This document shows positions 1 through 13,800 of a stretch of 64,000 nt of DNA, piece by piece; the stretch's first letter is position 1, and every line of letters starts with the position of its first letter. The DNA is from Xylaria sp. FL1777. Lineage: Eukaryota > Ascomycota > Sordariomycetes > Xylariales > Xylariaceae. The notes beneath the pieces were generated by a model. It was not told the DNA's origin. It made no database searches and saw only the letters and a list, made by a program, of their open reading frames with translations. The translations under genes were made by a program, and so were the position numbers. The stretch lies in assembly GCA_022578965.1 (NCBI GenBank), contig MU400557.1, positions 62,001-126,000 of the forward strand. The letters are read 5' to 3'.

Positions 1-939
1 TTATTATAATTTATATATATTTTCTTTAGCTAGCTAAGCTATTATAGCTATAATGTAGCTAAATAAGTTTTATTATATATATATACGTTTTTTTACATGT
101 TGTTTTTTTATATATGCTATATGTTTACACTTTATTAGTTTTACTTTATTTATTAATACTTTATATGTTTTACTTTATTATAAATACTTTATATAATAAT
201 ACCTTTAATTATACTTTTTGCTATAAGTAATAAATTAAGTTTAAGGTAAATTAAGTAATAAAGAATTATATATATATAATAAAACATATATAGCCATTAA
301 ATTATAATAAGTATACCTTTATTTTGCTTATGTTTTATTGGCTTATTTTTAATGAAAAAGTACTATAAGTTAAAGTTAGCTTTAAAGTTTTAACTTTTTT
401 AAAACTTGCTTAAATTGCTGTTTTATAAGTTGTTATAATTTGATTTTTATATAAATCTTTTTTCGGCAATAATTAATATGTAAAAAAAACCTTTAAGCTA
501 TGTTTTAAAGCTAACAAAGGTTAATAAGTATATAAAAAAGCTAACTTTATTAATTAACATAAAACACGCTTTAATTGCTATACTATATAAAGGTATATTT
601 AAGCTTATTTAATAAACCTATATATGCTAAAGCAAACTAAGTTTATTAAATCTTAATGCAAGCTAAGTTTTACTTTTATTGCAACTAAACTTAAACATGC
701 GCTAAAACTACTAGTAATACTTTTAATATATACTAATAATTAAGTAATTTTAATATTAATACATGCTAAAATTACAAAGTTATATTAATTAATTATACTA
801 AGTTTATTATAAATAAAGTATAATTAGCAATTATATAAAAAGCTATAATTACTAATTTAATTAATTAATATATAATGTAGTTATTATAATATAAAAGCTA
901 TAACAATTAAATAAGCTATTATATGTGCTATAATTACTA

Positions 940-1270
940 AAGAATTAAGTATACTAAAGGATTAAGTATAAAGCACTTAAGTGTATAAAAACTACAGTTT
1001 ATATGCTAAAGCCTTTTAAGAAATTAAGTACACTAAGGGATTAAAGCACTTAAGTATACTAAAAACTACGCTAAAGCCTTTTAAGGTATAAATACACTAA
1101 GGGATTAAAGCACTTAAGTGTACTAAAAACTTTAATGTATAAATAATATGCTAAAGCTTTTTAAAAGATTAAGTATAAAGCACTTAAATGTACTAAAAAT
1201 TATAGCTTATATACTAAAGCTTTTTAAAGAATTAAGTATATTAAAGGTTTAAATATACTAAAAAATTAAG
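940..1270. repeat. Degenerate ~85-nt tandem repeat
   Basis: Four or so degenerate copies of a unit of about 75-90 nt follow one another. Each contains a 'ggattaagtataaagcactt' type core, then 'aagtgtactaaaaact', then 'gctaaagccttttaa'. The copies differ mainly by transitions and small indels. Confidence 0.6.
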
Positions 1271-1604
1271 TATAAAGCACTTATTTATACTTTATAATAT
1301 CACTAATAAAATATAACAAAGTTTTAAAGATATTTAAATAAGTGTTTATAATTAGCACTTATAACTATAATAATAAACTAGCTATTTATTACTAAAATCT
1401 AGTGTAACTAATTAATCTTTTCATAAATAAGTTTTATAACATTATAATTTAAAGGGCAATAATACATTATAAAAAATATAAAAGTTTTAGTAGCTATACA
1501 TTTATTAGTTAATTATATAAGCTATAAATTTAGTATTACTAAATGTTAATAATTAAGTTTAATGCAACTTAGTTAACAAACTATAATAATTACTAAAAAA
1601 GTAA

Positions 1605-2900
1605 TATAAGCATTTATTAGTTAATTATAAAAAGTGCTAAAATAACTAAGTTTACTTTAAATATAAAAGCTATAAAAAGTGGCAGCAATTTAAAAACACT
1701 AAAGGATTAAGTACACTAAAGAATCACGTATACTAAAGGATTACATACATTAAAGAATTATATACACTAAAGGATTATATATACTAAAAGATTACATATA
1801 CTAAAAGATTATATACACTAAGGGATTATATATATTAAAGGATTATATATACTAAGGAATTAAGCTATAATGTATAGCTATAATAGCAAGTTAACTATTT
1901 ATTATTAAAATTAAAATTATAACTAATTATATATAATTTTTTTGTAAATAAGTTTTATAAAAAGTTATAATTTAAAAAGCAATAATATGTTATAAAAAAT
2001 ATAAAAAGTTTTAATAGTTATACATTTATTAGTTAATAATATAAGTTGCTAAAATTTAGTGCACTTAATAAGCAAGTTATAAATTAACTATTACGTAAGC
2101 ATTTATTAGTTAATTATAAAAGGTTTTAATTTAACTTAGTATATGCTAAAACCGCAAACTAACTAATTAATCCCTTTATAAATAAATTTAATAAATCTTG
2201 CATAAAAAGTTTTAAACGTAATTTAAAAAAAAACAATATATTGTAAGCAATTAATAATATATTATTAGCTATTATTTAAAAGCAAAGCAAAACTTTGTAA
2301 GCATTACTTATTAAAAAATAAAAGGTTTTAATGATTGTTTATTTACTAGTTAATTATGTAGTTAAAATATTTAAGTTTAATAGTACACTTAGCTAGTTTA
2401 ATAATTAATTAAGTATAAAGGCATTTATTAGTTAATTAAGTATGTAAGCATTTATTAGTTAATTATAAAGACTATAAACTAAGCACTAAAAAGTGCTAAA
2501 ATAACTAAGTTTAGTGTTAATTATATAAGCTATAAGCATTTATTAGTTAATTATACAAACTACGCTAAAAATGCTAAAACATATAAAAGCATTTAAAAAG
2601 TGGCATATATCACTAATTAATAATATAAGCATTTATTAATTAACTATGCAAGCTATACTAAAAGTGCTAAAACATATAAAAGCACTATTAATTAATAGCA
2701 TAAGTATTTATTAATTAATTACGTAAGGTATATTATTTAAGTATTATATAAAAGTGCTAAAATGATTAAGTTTAAATGTTTATTAGTTAATTATATAAGC
2801 ATTTACTAATTAATTACGCAAGCTATAAACTAAGCACTAGAAGTGCTAAAATAACAAAGTTATAATAGTTAATTATAAGCATTTATATACTATAAATATT
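1605..2900. repeat. Dispersed direct repeat with 'gcatttattagttaattat' core
   Basis: The 19-nt core recurs with small changes roughly ten times (near 1610, 2099, 2420, 2448, 2536, 2628, 2705, 2790, 2878). It is often followed by 'aagtgctaaaataactaagttta'. The spacing is irregular. It looks like the remains of a tandem array broken up by mutation. Confidence 0.6.
1690..1862. repeat. 18-19-nt minisatellite in AT-rich block
   Basis: About nine head-to-tail copies of a unit close to 'tacactaaaggattatata' are visible. They vary at one to three positions (acta/atta, agga/aaga). The array is non-coding. Confidence 0.7.
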
Positions 2901-4319
2901 AGTTAATAGTGGGTTTTTAACGTGAGTAACTATTAGCTTATTAAAGCTTAATATATGTAAAGCTAACTAAAATTAAGTAATTTTAATTTAGTGGCTACTT
3001 ATAGCTAAATATTGTTTATAATAAATAAAAACAAAAAAACAATTTATTTATTTTAGTAACTATATATTTACTTTATTAAAGCTTTTTAAAGAACAAGTTT
3101 AAAGCAACTAACAAGTGCTAATAATAACGTTAATACATTAAAAGCTTTTAAAAAAATAGCTTAAGCTTGTTTATTTATATAACTACTTACTTAACAAATA
3201 ATGTTAATTTTAATGCTAGATCTATTAGTTTGTTTTTTATTTTTAAAGATATTATTAGCTTTTATTATTTATTGCTAGCTTGTTAGCATATAATATTAAC
3301 TTTTAAAAATCTTATAAAGGCTAATATTTCTTTTGTACTAAAAATAAAAAATATAAAAACATAATTTCTTTAGCTAAATATAGTAGCTAAAGTAATTACG
3401 TATGTTTTATAGCTAGCAGCTAATTGTAGAACTAACTATAGCTAATAAAGCTAATGTATAAACTATTTACTGCTTTTATTACTACTACTTTTATTTTTTT
3501 TACTTTTATTTTTTACCTTTTATTTTAATTAACGTTGCTTTTAAAACAGTTTTGCCTTAGTTTATATTTTAGCTTTTTATGTGCTATATATACCTTACTA
3601 ACTTTATAATTGTTTAGCGCTTGCAAGCCTTTGTTTTTATTACTTTAGCTCTTTAAACACTTTTATCTTTATTATAGTTTTGCTTTAGTTTGTATTTTTG
3701 CCTTTAATGTATTATAGCTTTATTAACTTTATAATTGCTTAATATATGCAAACTTTGTGGTTTTATTTTACTATAATGGCTACTTTAGTATATTATGCTA
3801 TTATTTTTAGCATATATGTTATAAAAGCTAATTATTAATGCTTAGCATGCAGCAAGATTTTTTGTAGTAAAGATTTTGCAGTACTTTAAGTTATATGCTT
3901 AGCACTATAACAACTTTAAAGAATTATTATAGCTAAAGCAATAAGGTATATTACTTAAAACCTTTGCATTAAAGTAATTAAACAAAAGTTTTACACTATA
4001 GGTTTTGCTTTAAAGCTAAACAACGTGCATTAAAATAATAACTATTATAGCATATAACAAGTATATTAAAATGTTTACTAAAAATATAGCTATAACTTTA
4101 GTGCTAATAATTAAAGCGTAAAAAGCTAAAAGCTAAACTAAAAGCTAAACTAAAAATATTAAAGACTTATATATATACTATTAAGGTTAAAAGCTTACTG
4201 TTTATTTTAGCTATTAGTTCGTTTTATTAATAAACATATAATAGTTTTAAATAAATATGCTATATAAAACTTTGCTTGCTATATTTGCTTATATATATAT
4301 GTTTGTTTTTTTTACATTT

Positions 4320-4465
4320 ATATATTTTCTACGTTTATATGTTTTTAGGTTTATATGTTTTTAGGTTTATATGTTTTTAGGTTTATTTTTTATTTATATG
4401 TTTTATTTGCATATTTGTTTTATTTGCATATTTGTTTTATTTGCATATTTGTTTTATTTGCATGC
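4320..4465. repeat. Two adjacent short tandem arrays
   Basis: The first array is about three copies of 'gtttatatgtttttag'. It runs directly into about four copies of the 18-mer 'tttgcatatttgttttat'. The copies are almost identical, unlike the rest of the block, so this expansion is younger. Confidence 0.7.
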
Positions 4466-5240
4466 ATGTTTTAACTTAAACTACTCTTAAAACATGTTTT
4501 AAGAGTTAAGACTTTTCTTAAAATAGCAAATTAAAACTTTAGCGTGTTTAGTATAACCTTTTTTAGACTTATTTATTTAGTTTTAACTTGCTAATAAAAA
4601 CAAATAAATTAAAGAAAATTATGTCATTTAATTTTTATAGCTAATAATGAAGTTAAAGAGTTTATTTAATATAAAATAATGTTAAGATTTAATATATTTG
4701 TTAGCTTAACATGTATTATATTAATAATGTAATAACTATTTGCTTTTTTATAATAATTTGCCATTATATATAAAAAGGGGTGTTTATTTCACATTAATGC
4801 CTTTTAGCTTATATATTTGCTTATGGCTTTTCATTATAAAAAATATAACTTAGCTGCTTATTTATTAATAAGGCTTTATAATAACATTTTAAATACTTAT
4901 AAAATTAGTGCAAAGATTTTTATTTGCTTAAACTTTTTAATATATAACGGCTTATAAAATATCTTTAAAGTTTTTAGCTTTAATATTATCCTAGAGTTTT
5001 ATAAACTTAATAAGCATTTCTAAAGATGCTTTATTAAGTATAGCGAAACCTTAAAAAAAATAACAGCAAAAATAAAAACTCGCAATATAAAATACATTTA
5101 GTTTTAAAGGTTCGCTTAAAATTTCTAGCTATTGCTTTTACTAAAATAACTAACAAATAAGTAAAACTTATTACTTTAAGCACACTATTATTACAATACT
5201 ACATTTACCAATAAAAACCTTTTTTAAATAAATCTACTAT

Positions 5241-8200
5241 TGCTATTATCGCTTATGGGTACTAGTTAATGCTATAACCAACTTTAAGAAAATGAAGGGC
5301 TGCTTCGTAATAAAGGATGAGTATCTTTAAGGCAGCATAAAGTCAAGCCTACAACTTTATTAAACATAGGCTTATATCACAGCTCTTTAAGAGCCGCAAT
5401 AAGTGGCTTAATAATAACTGCATTGATTATTCGGGATTAGCCCATATTCAATAACTCTTTTGCGTAGCAACCTTTATGAAAAAGCCAATACCCTCCCATT
5501 CAAAGCCATAAAGAGCCATTCTAGCACAACCAATGAACCAGTTTTATGCCTCCCCTACAGCAAACATGAGATCATAACGTATCCCACCAGGAATATATGC
5601 TTTTCTTAGATCTTGCATTCTTATAAGAATCCACAACGTTAATAAATGCCAAGAAATTTCTCCAGAAGCATTGGCCTACGCTAGACGTTATATCTTCAAG
5701 AACTAGTACTAATGTCTATGCTAAAGCTTCAAGGGTAGCTGGATAGCTAGTGACTTTCTATAGCCTTTGCCTATATTATATCGACATCGGAAACTTCACA
5801 ATTCTTCTATCTAGATAGATAAACTAGTTAACTAACACGAATTTTAAATATAGTTTTTTTTTCTTTTTTCAAGCTCTGTTTGGACTTGATGGGAGTTGTT
5901 CAAGACGGGCGCTAATCGGGGCTACGAGATACAAGTCTGACGCCGTTATAGGAGCAGGGTTATGAAACGGGATCTTCCTTTAACGTAGCAGACATCTCTT
6001 GAGCTTCTTTAATAATACCCGTGAGTGTTTGATAATCCCCATGCCAAACATTTTCTGACGTCGTGTGCATATTTGTTTAGGTTCTACGGAAAGGGATTTA
6101 GAATGAGAAAGTCTTTTTGTACTTCATTACAACTACTTTTATATGCCTTGGGTTATCTATTTTAAGATATCTAAAGCACATGATCACCCTTACGGAAAAA
6201 CCTAATCAATTTATCATTATTTATATGAGAAAGCTGGCAACAGTAAACATAATGGTCAATGTTCGGAAGAGCACTTCTGTAGGGTTGCATATATATCATA
6301 AACGTTTTTACTGAGCTCAACTGACAGGCTGAGGAAATCTGGCAGATGGTGACAAAAACATGAGATCGCCTTCACAGAAACGAGGCGAGCAGCATAATTA
6401 CACTTCATCGCACGTTTCAGAGTGGGTAAACGGTTAGTCCAGTTTCTGTATTATATAGCAGTTACCCTGCTACGTTTCAACGTAGTGTTTCTTACCAACA
6501 AGCAATAAACAAGGGTCTTCCAAGGGTTATACGACAAGGGCAGAGGAATATTAACCCCTACGCGTGCAGTCCAAAGTTACACCAAAACCCAAATATATCA
6601 AACCATGACGAGGATGATATCAACAATATCTCCACATTCCATTCGTCTCATTGGTAACCCATAATCTTCGGCATTGATGAGCAGGCATATGCCAAGGCCG
6701 CTAATACCATGCGTTCTTCATGAGCAAGGGCGTGCCGGGGATGACTTTCACATGGATATTCTCCTCGCCGTGGAGTGCGAAACATTATAAGCCGAAGGAC
6801 AAGACACTTGGCATTTTCACCATGGTAGCACCTTTATCTAGACCTCGATATGTGGACTTGAGATTCGACAAGAAAGTTCACCACGTAGAACGCAGTACTG
6901 AATAACCTGGGACTATTTTCTCGCTGTATTTAGAGTAAGGCTCAGCCTGACTATTAGCTCAACACACTAAGCAGCGGCCTCCAATCTTCAAAGCCTCGAC
7001 CGCCAGCGGTGACCGCAACGGCGGCTTTCCCACGTTTCCTCGTGGTCTCATATTATACTTGTCTCTCCGGCACATCGCCAAGCATCAATATATATATACC
7101 AAACAAAGGGATCCACAACGATCGTGTCTCGACTCCAGTGGGGGGTACTGGAAACACAAAAGGTGTAACTTGTGTAGTATTCAGACGCTGCGAGTTGACG
7201 CCGGTAAGCGAAGCCGTGTGGAAGTCATCTGACTTTTTCCCAGGTTTTTTCCAAGATTTCCAAGAGACTAGTCAGCCTGTCATCAGCACGCTAAAGGTCG
7301 ATCAGAGCGGGACGAGTTCTTGGCGGCTTCGATTTGGAAAATAGCGGAGCTTCGGTCAACCGGGGATCCCTGTGTTACACCATCGATCTTGGGATAGGGT
7401 TGTGAATACGTAAGGAGGCGAAGTGAGTTTCGAAACAATAGATGGGTCGGCATATTCTTAATTGGTATCGTGACCTCTAGTTTAAGTAGGGCGTCAAATA
7501 ATATTACGGTTGAGGGTGCTCAATAGGTTTTTAGTTTCTTTATTGTTGAGGTGGGTCTGGGCACAGTAGATCTAAACCTTGTGTGAAGATTTCTATTAGT
7601 GTTGAACTCCCCATGTAAGTTAATGTATGGATAGGCGGCATGAGCTCGATACCCTTAAGTTTAAAATCAGTTTTTGAAAGTAGGTGCTATTGCTGCCGTC
7701 TTTAGGGCTCATTGGTTAGTTGCTTTCATTGGTAATTCGGAGAATTCTCAAGAGCAGCATCCGAGATCAACACTTGGCAATGCACACTGTAGAGATAAAG
7801 CTCATATTATCGGGAGTAATATCGTGGCAGAAATCGTGGGTTTGCTGCTAGACTAGCTCGCTGCCATATCGCTGTTGGTTAGTACTACAATACGAATAAA
7901 GAATACTAAGAGCTACCGCTATTTCTCTCTATGTATAGAAACTGTGTGTATCATGCGCAAACTAATCTTATTATCAAATAAAGTAGTATGTTTACTATGC
8001 CAAGGCAGATCCCGCGATTTCGACTTATCGTATGCTACATAATAATAGTTGGTAAAATATTTTTGCGTCAGAAACGCTGGACTACGTAATTTTTAGTATC
8101 ACTAGTTTTTAGGTATGCAAGCCATGCAAAGCACTTGTTACTATCTAGAACCTATAACTGTAGTATTTGTCTATCGGCGGGCGCATGGAGTAGGCACATC

Positions 8201-10800
8201 GTACGAGGCTCCCTCCTAGTTGGAAAGCATCCACTGGCAAGGTAACTATCCCTATTGCTATCTACATCGCTCTGGAAACCATGAGCCTCACTTAGTTTTG
8301 GATTGTAGTTTATACACTATCATATAGTCAGCTTCGCGACTGTCTTACGTGTCACCCTTAGTATACTACGCATGAATAACATCATCTCTTTAAATGGCCA
8401 GTCGGGTTAAGCCGTATACCTTCTATTTTAAAAACCCATCTGTCGTCAGCTTACCCGCAAGAAGCTGTCGGTGTACGGAAGCTTTTAAAAAGCATGCAGA
8501 CTTGCTGGATCGCTATTGCCAAGACACAAAGAGTGCGTCATTGCTTTAAGAGTTGCCTGTGTCTATGGACTGCATAGCGTCGATCAAAGTTTTCATTGGA
8601 ATTGATTACTTCGAACCGCGAGGTAATAGAGATATCGCCGAGGGAGGGTTACAGCTGGGTATGCCGTATCATCGAATTGGAACACAAATAGGGGTTAGTA
8701 TGTTCTTGGTTCCTGTGGTCGATCATGTTCTGATGGTGTCATGCACCTCAGCCATACTCATCGCAGCTTGGCAACATTCCCCGTACTGCCTTTCAAGCAA
8801 CCGCCACCATCTTGGCAAACTGAGCAGCCGGCTGGGCGCAGGGACCTGGATACCTGCTCTGCGACGTCTCCTTCCACATTGCGAGCAGCAGGTTCGTTGC
8901 CTGGAAAAGAGCCGAGACAGGGTATGAGAAACGTTGCAGTAAGTGGGCCATACTCTTACACTCGATTATCGATTGATGATTGTCGATTGTTGCGAAGGCA
9001 GCTATCAAAAGCAGCAATTGGAATCACTTCTCGCCACTTGATGGCCAAGCGTGCTGTGAAACTCCAGTGGCGGTAATCTCGGGTTGAATCCAGGATGGTA
9101 CTTGTATTCGTACCCGATGCCTGAAGTGAAGCCGGCCAAGGCGCCTTCGGGTCAGACGGACGGCGTCTAGCGTAGACGAAAAATTGGCATCTGCCGGCAG
9201 CGCTCCCTCCGAGACGGGTCAGAGCATGTACAAATGCTCCTTGTGTCTCGCTTTCGAACACGCCAAGATCTGTGTGTCCGTCTCTTCGCTTTCTATCAGA
9301 ATTGCCAAGTGCTTGTCGGACCGACGTGTAGCTCGTAATAGGCATGCTTCGCAATACCAAGAGATCGGGTCCGCTCACAATCTACTTGGCAGGGACGGCA
9401 GTGAAACTCGCACCCGCGTTCATGACTTACCGTACTTACTGGAGTGCAGAGTACTAGAGAGCATCGCGACCGATACCTGCAACGCAGGATAATGGCGGCA
9501 TTTTCTTAGCAAATTCCCATTCCATGTGTGTGGTTTCCACTTGATACAGCTCGCATCACGTAGAGAATGCGACGTGTACAGTGTGTACGCCGTGTAGGAT
9601 TACCGGCAGGCGGTATACCTACACCAGAGGTCACCACCATTCAAATGAGGCATTTTCGGGCGCGGGTTCAGAGAAGCCACAGCTGCAACAGCTTGCCAGT
9701 GTGATCACTAACCATATTCGCTGAGGGCTGTATCCTAGCCCTGCCGGAAACTGATCCTGTCCAGGCATGCCCGCAATTATTCAGTAGTGACGTGAGAGCC
9801 CTGTCATAGGTTTGCCGCTGCAGAACCGCACTGCGCCAATTGATCTGGAATCGTATCAAATACCGCTGTTGGCAGCTCTCTGGCCAATTTGGGCACGTTG
9901 CTGGGGCCGGCCCCTGACGCCGCGACACGAAGCTCTCCTGCCCCATGGAGCCACCCGACTTGGCCAGCTGCGGGCGTTGCGGGAGGATGTGGGTGCATCC
10001 CTGGCCGTCGCTGGGATACCGGGCAGCCATGAAACATCGGCCGTGTGGAAACTATTGCAGTGTACGTGGTGTCCGTTGCTGTCCGTAGCTGTCGCGTGGG
10101 CGGTCAGGGCAGGAGATAGTGTACAAAACCATCGACCGAGCCGGGAAAGGGGTTGCAATAGGACGGACGTGGTAAGGGGGCACACGACGATGAGGACAGG
10201 GGAGCGCTTTTCTTTTCTCTGGGGTGTGGGGAAGAAAACCTGGAGGCGGGCTGAGAAGTGTCGTGCGGTACCGGTACAGGCACACTGCTTCAGAAGTGCT
10301 TGACTGATAAAGGTACCTTCTGTACCGGTACTCGGAGGTATGGTGTGCCTTAGCTGATGGCAACTTCCCGTCGATCGGTATCATAATGCGTACAGACCTA
10401 CAGTACCTATCTGCAGTATACATGTAGTAGGTATGTATGTATGTAGTAGTGTACCGGTACATCATACAGCGACGGCACCGCTCCTTTACTTAGTACCACC
10501 CATATGTACTGCGTAGGTAGGCTTACATGTACACGACACGGAAAGGGCTGGACCTGTCGCATCGCTCACCGGGGCGCGATGCGTGTTGTTGTTCTGCAAG
10601 CCACATGTAAGTGAGGCGCATATCCGTCTCGTTTCTAGAAGCTTACTTATACAACATACCTACCTACTTACACTACGAGTACCGAAGGATGTGCTTCTGT
10701 ACACCGCCACTTTCGATCGAGGTTTCAAGGCTGACATGCAGCCTGGGAAATGGTGAAATGGTGTGAATGAAGGTGATGCAGACTCACCTAGGAGCCAATT
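5241..10800. other. Gene-poor stretch, no recognisable gene
   Basis: Base composition returns to mixed. ORFs in all six frames are short (up to about 160 codons) and overlap one another on both strands, and none shows a recognisable domain. 9600-10300 is GC-richer and therefore gives longer random ORFs. 10425-10445 is a GTAT microsatellite. Decayed transposon sequence is possible near 5270-5720 but I could not assign it. Confidence 0.5.
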
Positions 10801-10881
10801 GAGGCTTTTCGCTACTTCGGTAGCGAAAACATGCATGGGTTGCCCAAATGAAAGCCTCTGTTGCACCTTGTCACAAGGTGC
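10801..10881. other. Cluster of hairpins, possible structured RNA
   Basis: Bases 10806-10815 pair perfectly with 10820-10829 around a TTCG loop, a 10-bp stem closed by C(UUCG)G. Bases 10801-10805 (GAGGC) can pair with 10854-10858 (GCCTC) and enclose that hairpin. A second stem, GCACCTTG/CAAGGTGC, lies at 10863-10881 with a 3-nt loop. Both strands could fold. No known RNA family is recognised. Confidence 0.3.
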
Positions 10882-13800
10882 TGTCGCCCCTGGGGTCATG
10901 GTTCATCGTGACCATCCGAGCTGTATTGATCTGAGCTAAGCTAACGCTGCGCTGTGTCAAGCTGCAACACTGCGCTTCTCATTTGGTCAAATTGCGATGA
11001 CAGCATGCCAACACTTGCCCCATTTGGAATTACTTCCAAATATATCCTGGGAGCCTGTGTACCCATACGAATCATTCCACGGGGCTGCTGGTGAATATAT
11101 ACATACACGTACATGATTACTTAAGAGTACCGGTATACCTACCTCGGTCACAATAACACCACCCAAAAAGATGCAGCATTCGAAAATAGGATATCGAGGA
11201 CACTGGTAGTGATGAGGTCATCTAGGCCCGCTTCAATTTTACGGCCAGTGTACTTTTGTTGCCACCTGTCGCAATAGACCGCTAATTCGTGTCGTTACTC
11301 TTTTGGGTAATCTTCACGGCTGTTGGTGATCGTGGTCTACAATGTCACCAAAACATGGCTCGGCGGCTTGGCGATCGAATGGTGGCATCATGGGTTTGTG
11401 TTTTCCTTCCTTCCGCTGGCTAAGATGAGTTTGCACATGTTCGCTTGGCTCTTATCAATAGCTATTAGTTGTAACCACTTCGGTACACACACACAGAGAG
11501 AGAGATGTTCACCGAGGTCACGAGGAGAAAAGCTCTATGAGGGGAGGCATTCTCATTTGCGTCGTACAACAGAGCATGCTGCAGCTTTCCTCCAGAGAGC
11601 ATTTGGGCAGGTGCATGATCAAAACAAACCAGCAATTAATATGTGCTACAGTATCGCATCACTCTTGGGTAGGTGGAGAATTGGTTCCCATCTTGACGTT
11701 CTTGTTCTTGAATTTGACGTGCTAGATCTTTGAGCGAGCTGTTAGGATAGCTATTTTGGGCGATGCCGGTGATTGAATGGGAACGCGAATCATCATTGGA
11801 CTTGCAGGTTATGCACCCAAATCCCAAACCCACGAAACTTGCCATGCCTGCACTTCACATAAAAAGGAATGAGGGCATGGTAACTTTTGCTCAGCAAGAT
11901 TCTAATAACAAATAAGCGACAGCTGTTAGTTTTGGACCGTCGAAAATAGAACACTACCTTCGCTGCAGCCTTCCAAGTTGGGTAAAGACGAGTAGCATAG
12001 GTGTGCTAACAAGATGGTGTCGTCCCTCTCTGATACAATAGTGTACCGCCCATTGAAATTTTGCCAAGAATGCCAATGATCGAATAGACAGATTTTCTAT
12101 GGCCAAGTCTATTAAAAAAAGCTACAATCCTTCTTTGTTATTTAACCACAGCCAATTGATATATGTGTATACGATGTACACTAGTAACCCCCACGATGAG
12201 TAAAATGGATTGCCACCTGTTGCTAACATACCAGCATCATGTATCAATACCAGTGCTACTCGGCTGTCCACATATACCACCGTTTAAATTCTTTGGGAAT
12301 ATATTGAGCATACTTTTTTATCTTATTAGCAGACCAATTTGCCTGCCTGGTACGGGCGCTGGTGAAGGTACCTTCTATACACTATATTCTGGATGCCTCA
12401 CGGAAAATTAAAGGGAGGCAGAGACTCAAACTTTCTTCCTCAAGCTGTTAATTCTTAATTGACGATTGACAGAGCAATACAGCAATTCCCAATAATGATG
12501 CACTAGTAGATTGAAGTATAAATGGCTAATTAGCTCTGAGAACCTCATAATTCTATGCCGAGTCTTATGTGTACATTAGGCTTACTCATGTGGTGGGTGG
12601 CGCGTGTATATAGCAGCAGGTAATGTACGAGTCAGCACCGGCACGCCCAGACTTCATCGTGGTCGTACGGGATCGTCGAGGACTGCAACGAACCCTTTTC
12701 TCTCTGGATAGGTCTACACTTGCAAGTGCTAACGACTCGGCAGAGCATGGAACCCCTTTGAGGGGAAAACAGGTGGTACAAACTTATTCCTTGGCCTGGA
12801 CACATGTGTTCCGGCCGCCACAAAAACGACGTTGATAGCAGGATGCATTGCTCTACCAGTAATGTAAGGACGTCTTTAATTTACATGGAGTATATAGTGT
12901 GACTACCAGAAGTCGAATCATGCATCTTAAAGACCCGGCCAAATGTGGATGGATACCATTTTCACTATGACGGCTTAACTTGAAGATCCCGCAAGCATCC
13001 TTCGAGTTGACTGGCGTCAACACACAAACGTCTCGAAAATAAGCTATACTACAAAAGCTCCCTTCTTTCAGTCATGCTAGAGATGTATCATGGTACGGAA
13101 AGGATAGCTGTCAACATCTTCACAAAAGAGTGGCGCAGATGGACTTACTCGGCCGTCCAAACACCCGCAAATTATTAAACAGTCTTGAGTTTCCTTGGAT
13201 CCTTGGCAAGTAGTATCTAGTTTCATTGACTCCCGAACATCTAGGCAGTGTACGTGTACAATCCTAGAAATAGTATGTGATTTACAATTGCGATATTTTT
13301 CTGTATCTGTCGAATAGACGGCGCAACATAGCCTCAAATCTCCGCTACGGAAGATATAATCTCGCACTCGACTGATTATCTAAGTCGAGTGGTAACAGGA
13401 ACAGCAGAAAGGAGATCAATATCGACGCAAATAGGCCCTGGTGCTTGTGGAATAAATCGCTACAATATATTTTCAGAGGCGCCGGTCTAGCTGCGTTGAA
13501 GCCTCTATGTATTATCGGGACTACGTGGTGTACCAGTACTGTGTTTTGAGTATACACATTTGGGTACGGTACAATCTGATGTTTAACTCTTGGCCAGCCT
13601 TGGCAGCCCCAGTTATCCAGGATCAAGTCCTCCACTCAATATCATGTGATTTACCTACTAATCGCCGTAAGTAGTGTAGCTTTTTCTTTGATCTACTAGG
13701 TGGAGGAGGCTAAGCTTTTCTCACCAAAGTCTAAGCCATTTCCGGAAGTGGACCTGCGAGGTAAATAAAAATACCAAGCATTTGCGATCTCAAATCTCCG

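Larger units (their letters stand above)
1..5240. repeat. AT-rich, RIP-like repeat block
   Basis: The block is extremely AT-rich. C and G survive mostly inside GCT/AGC contexts and CpG is only scattered. No ORF of useful length is open on either strand. It contains several families of degenerate direct repeats, listed separately. This composition is what repeat-induced point mutation leaves on old transposons in Pezizomycotina. Which transposon family it came from cannot be read. The change to mixed-composition DNA near 5240 is fairly sharp. Confidence 0.8.

Noticed and set aside
8956..9378. 140-codon minus-strand ORF
   Set aside because: It overlaps plus-strand ORFs of similar length, has no recognisable domain and no neighbouring exon; typical of chance ORFs in mixed-composition DNA.
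9812..10303. 163-codon plus-strand ORF
   Set aside because: It sits in a local GC-rich patch where all frames are long. Composition (Trp, Arg, Cys-rich) is not protein-like.
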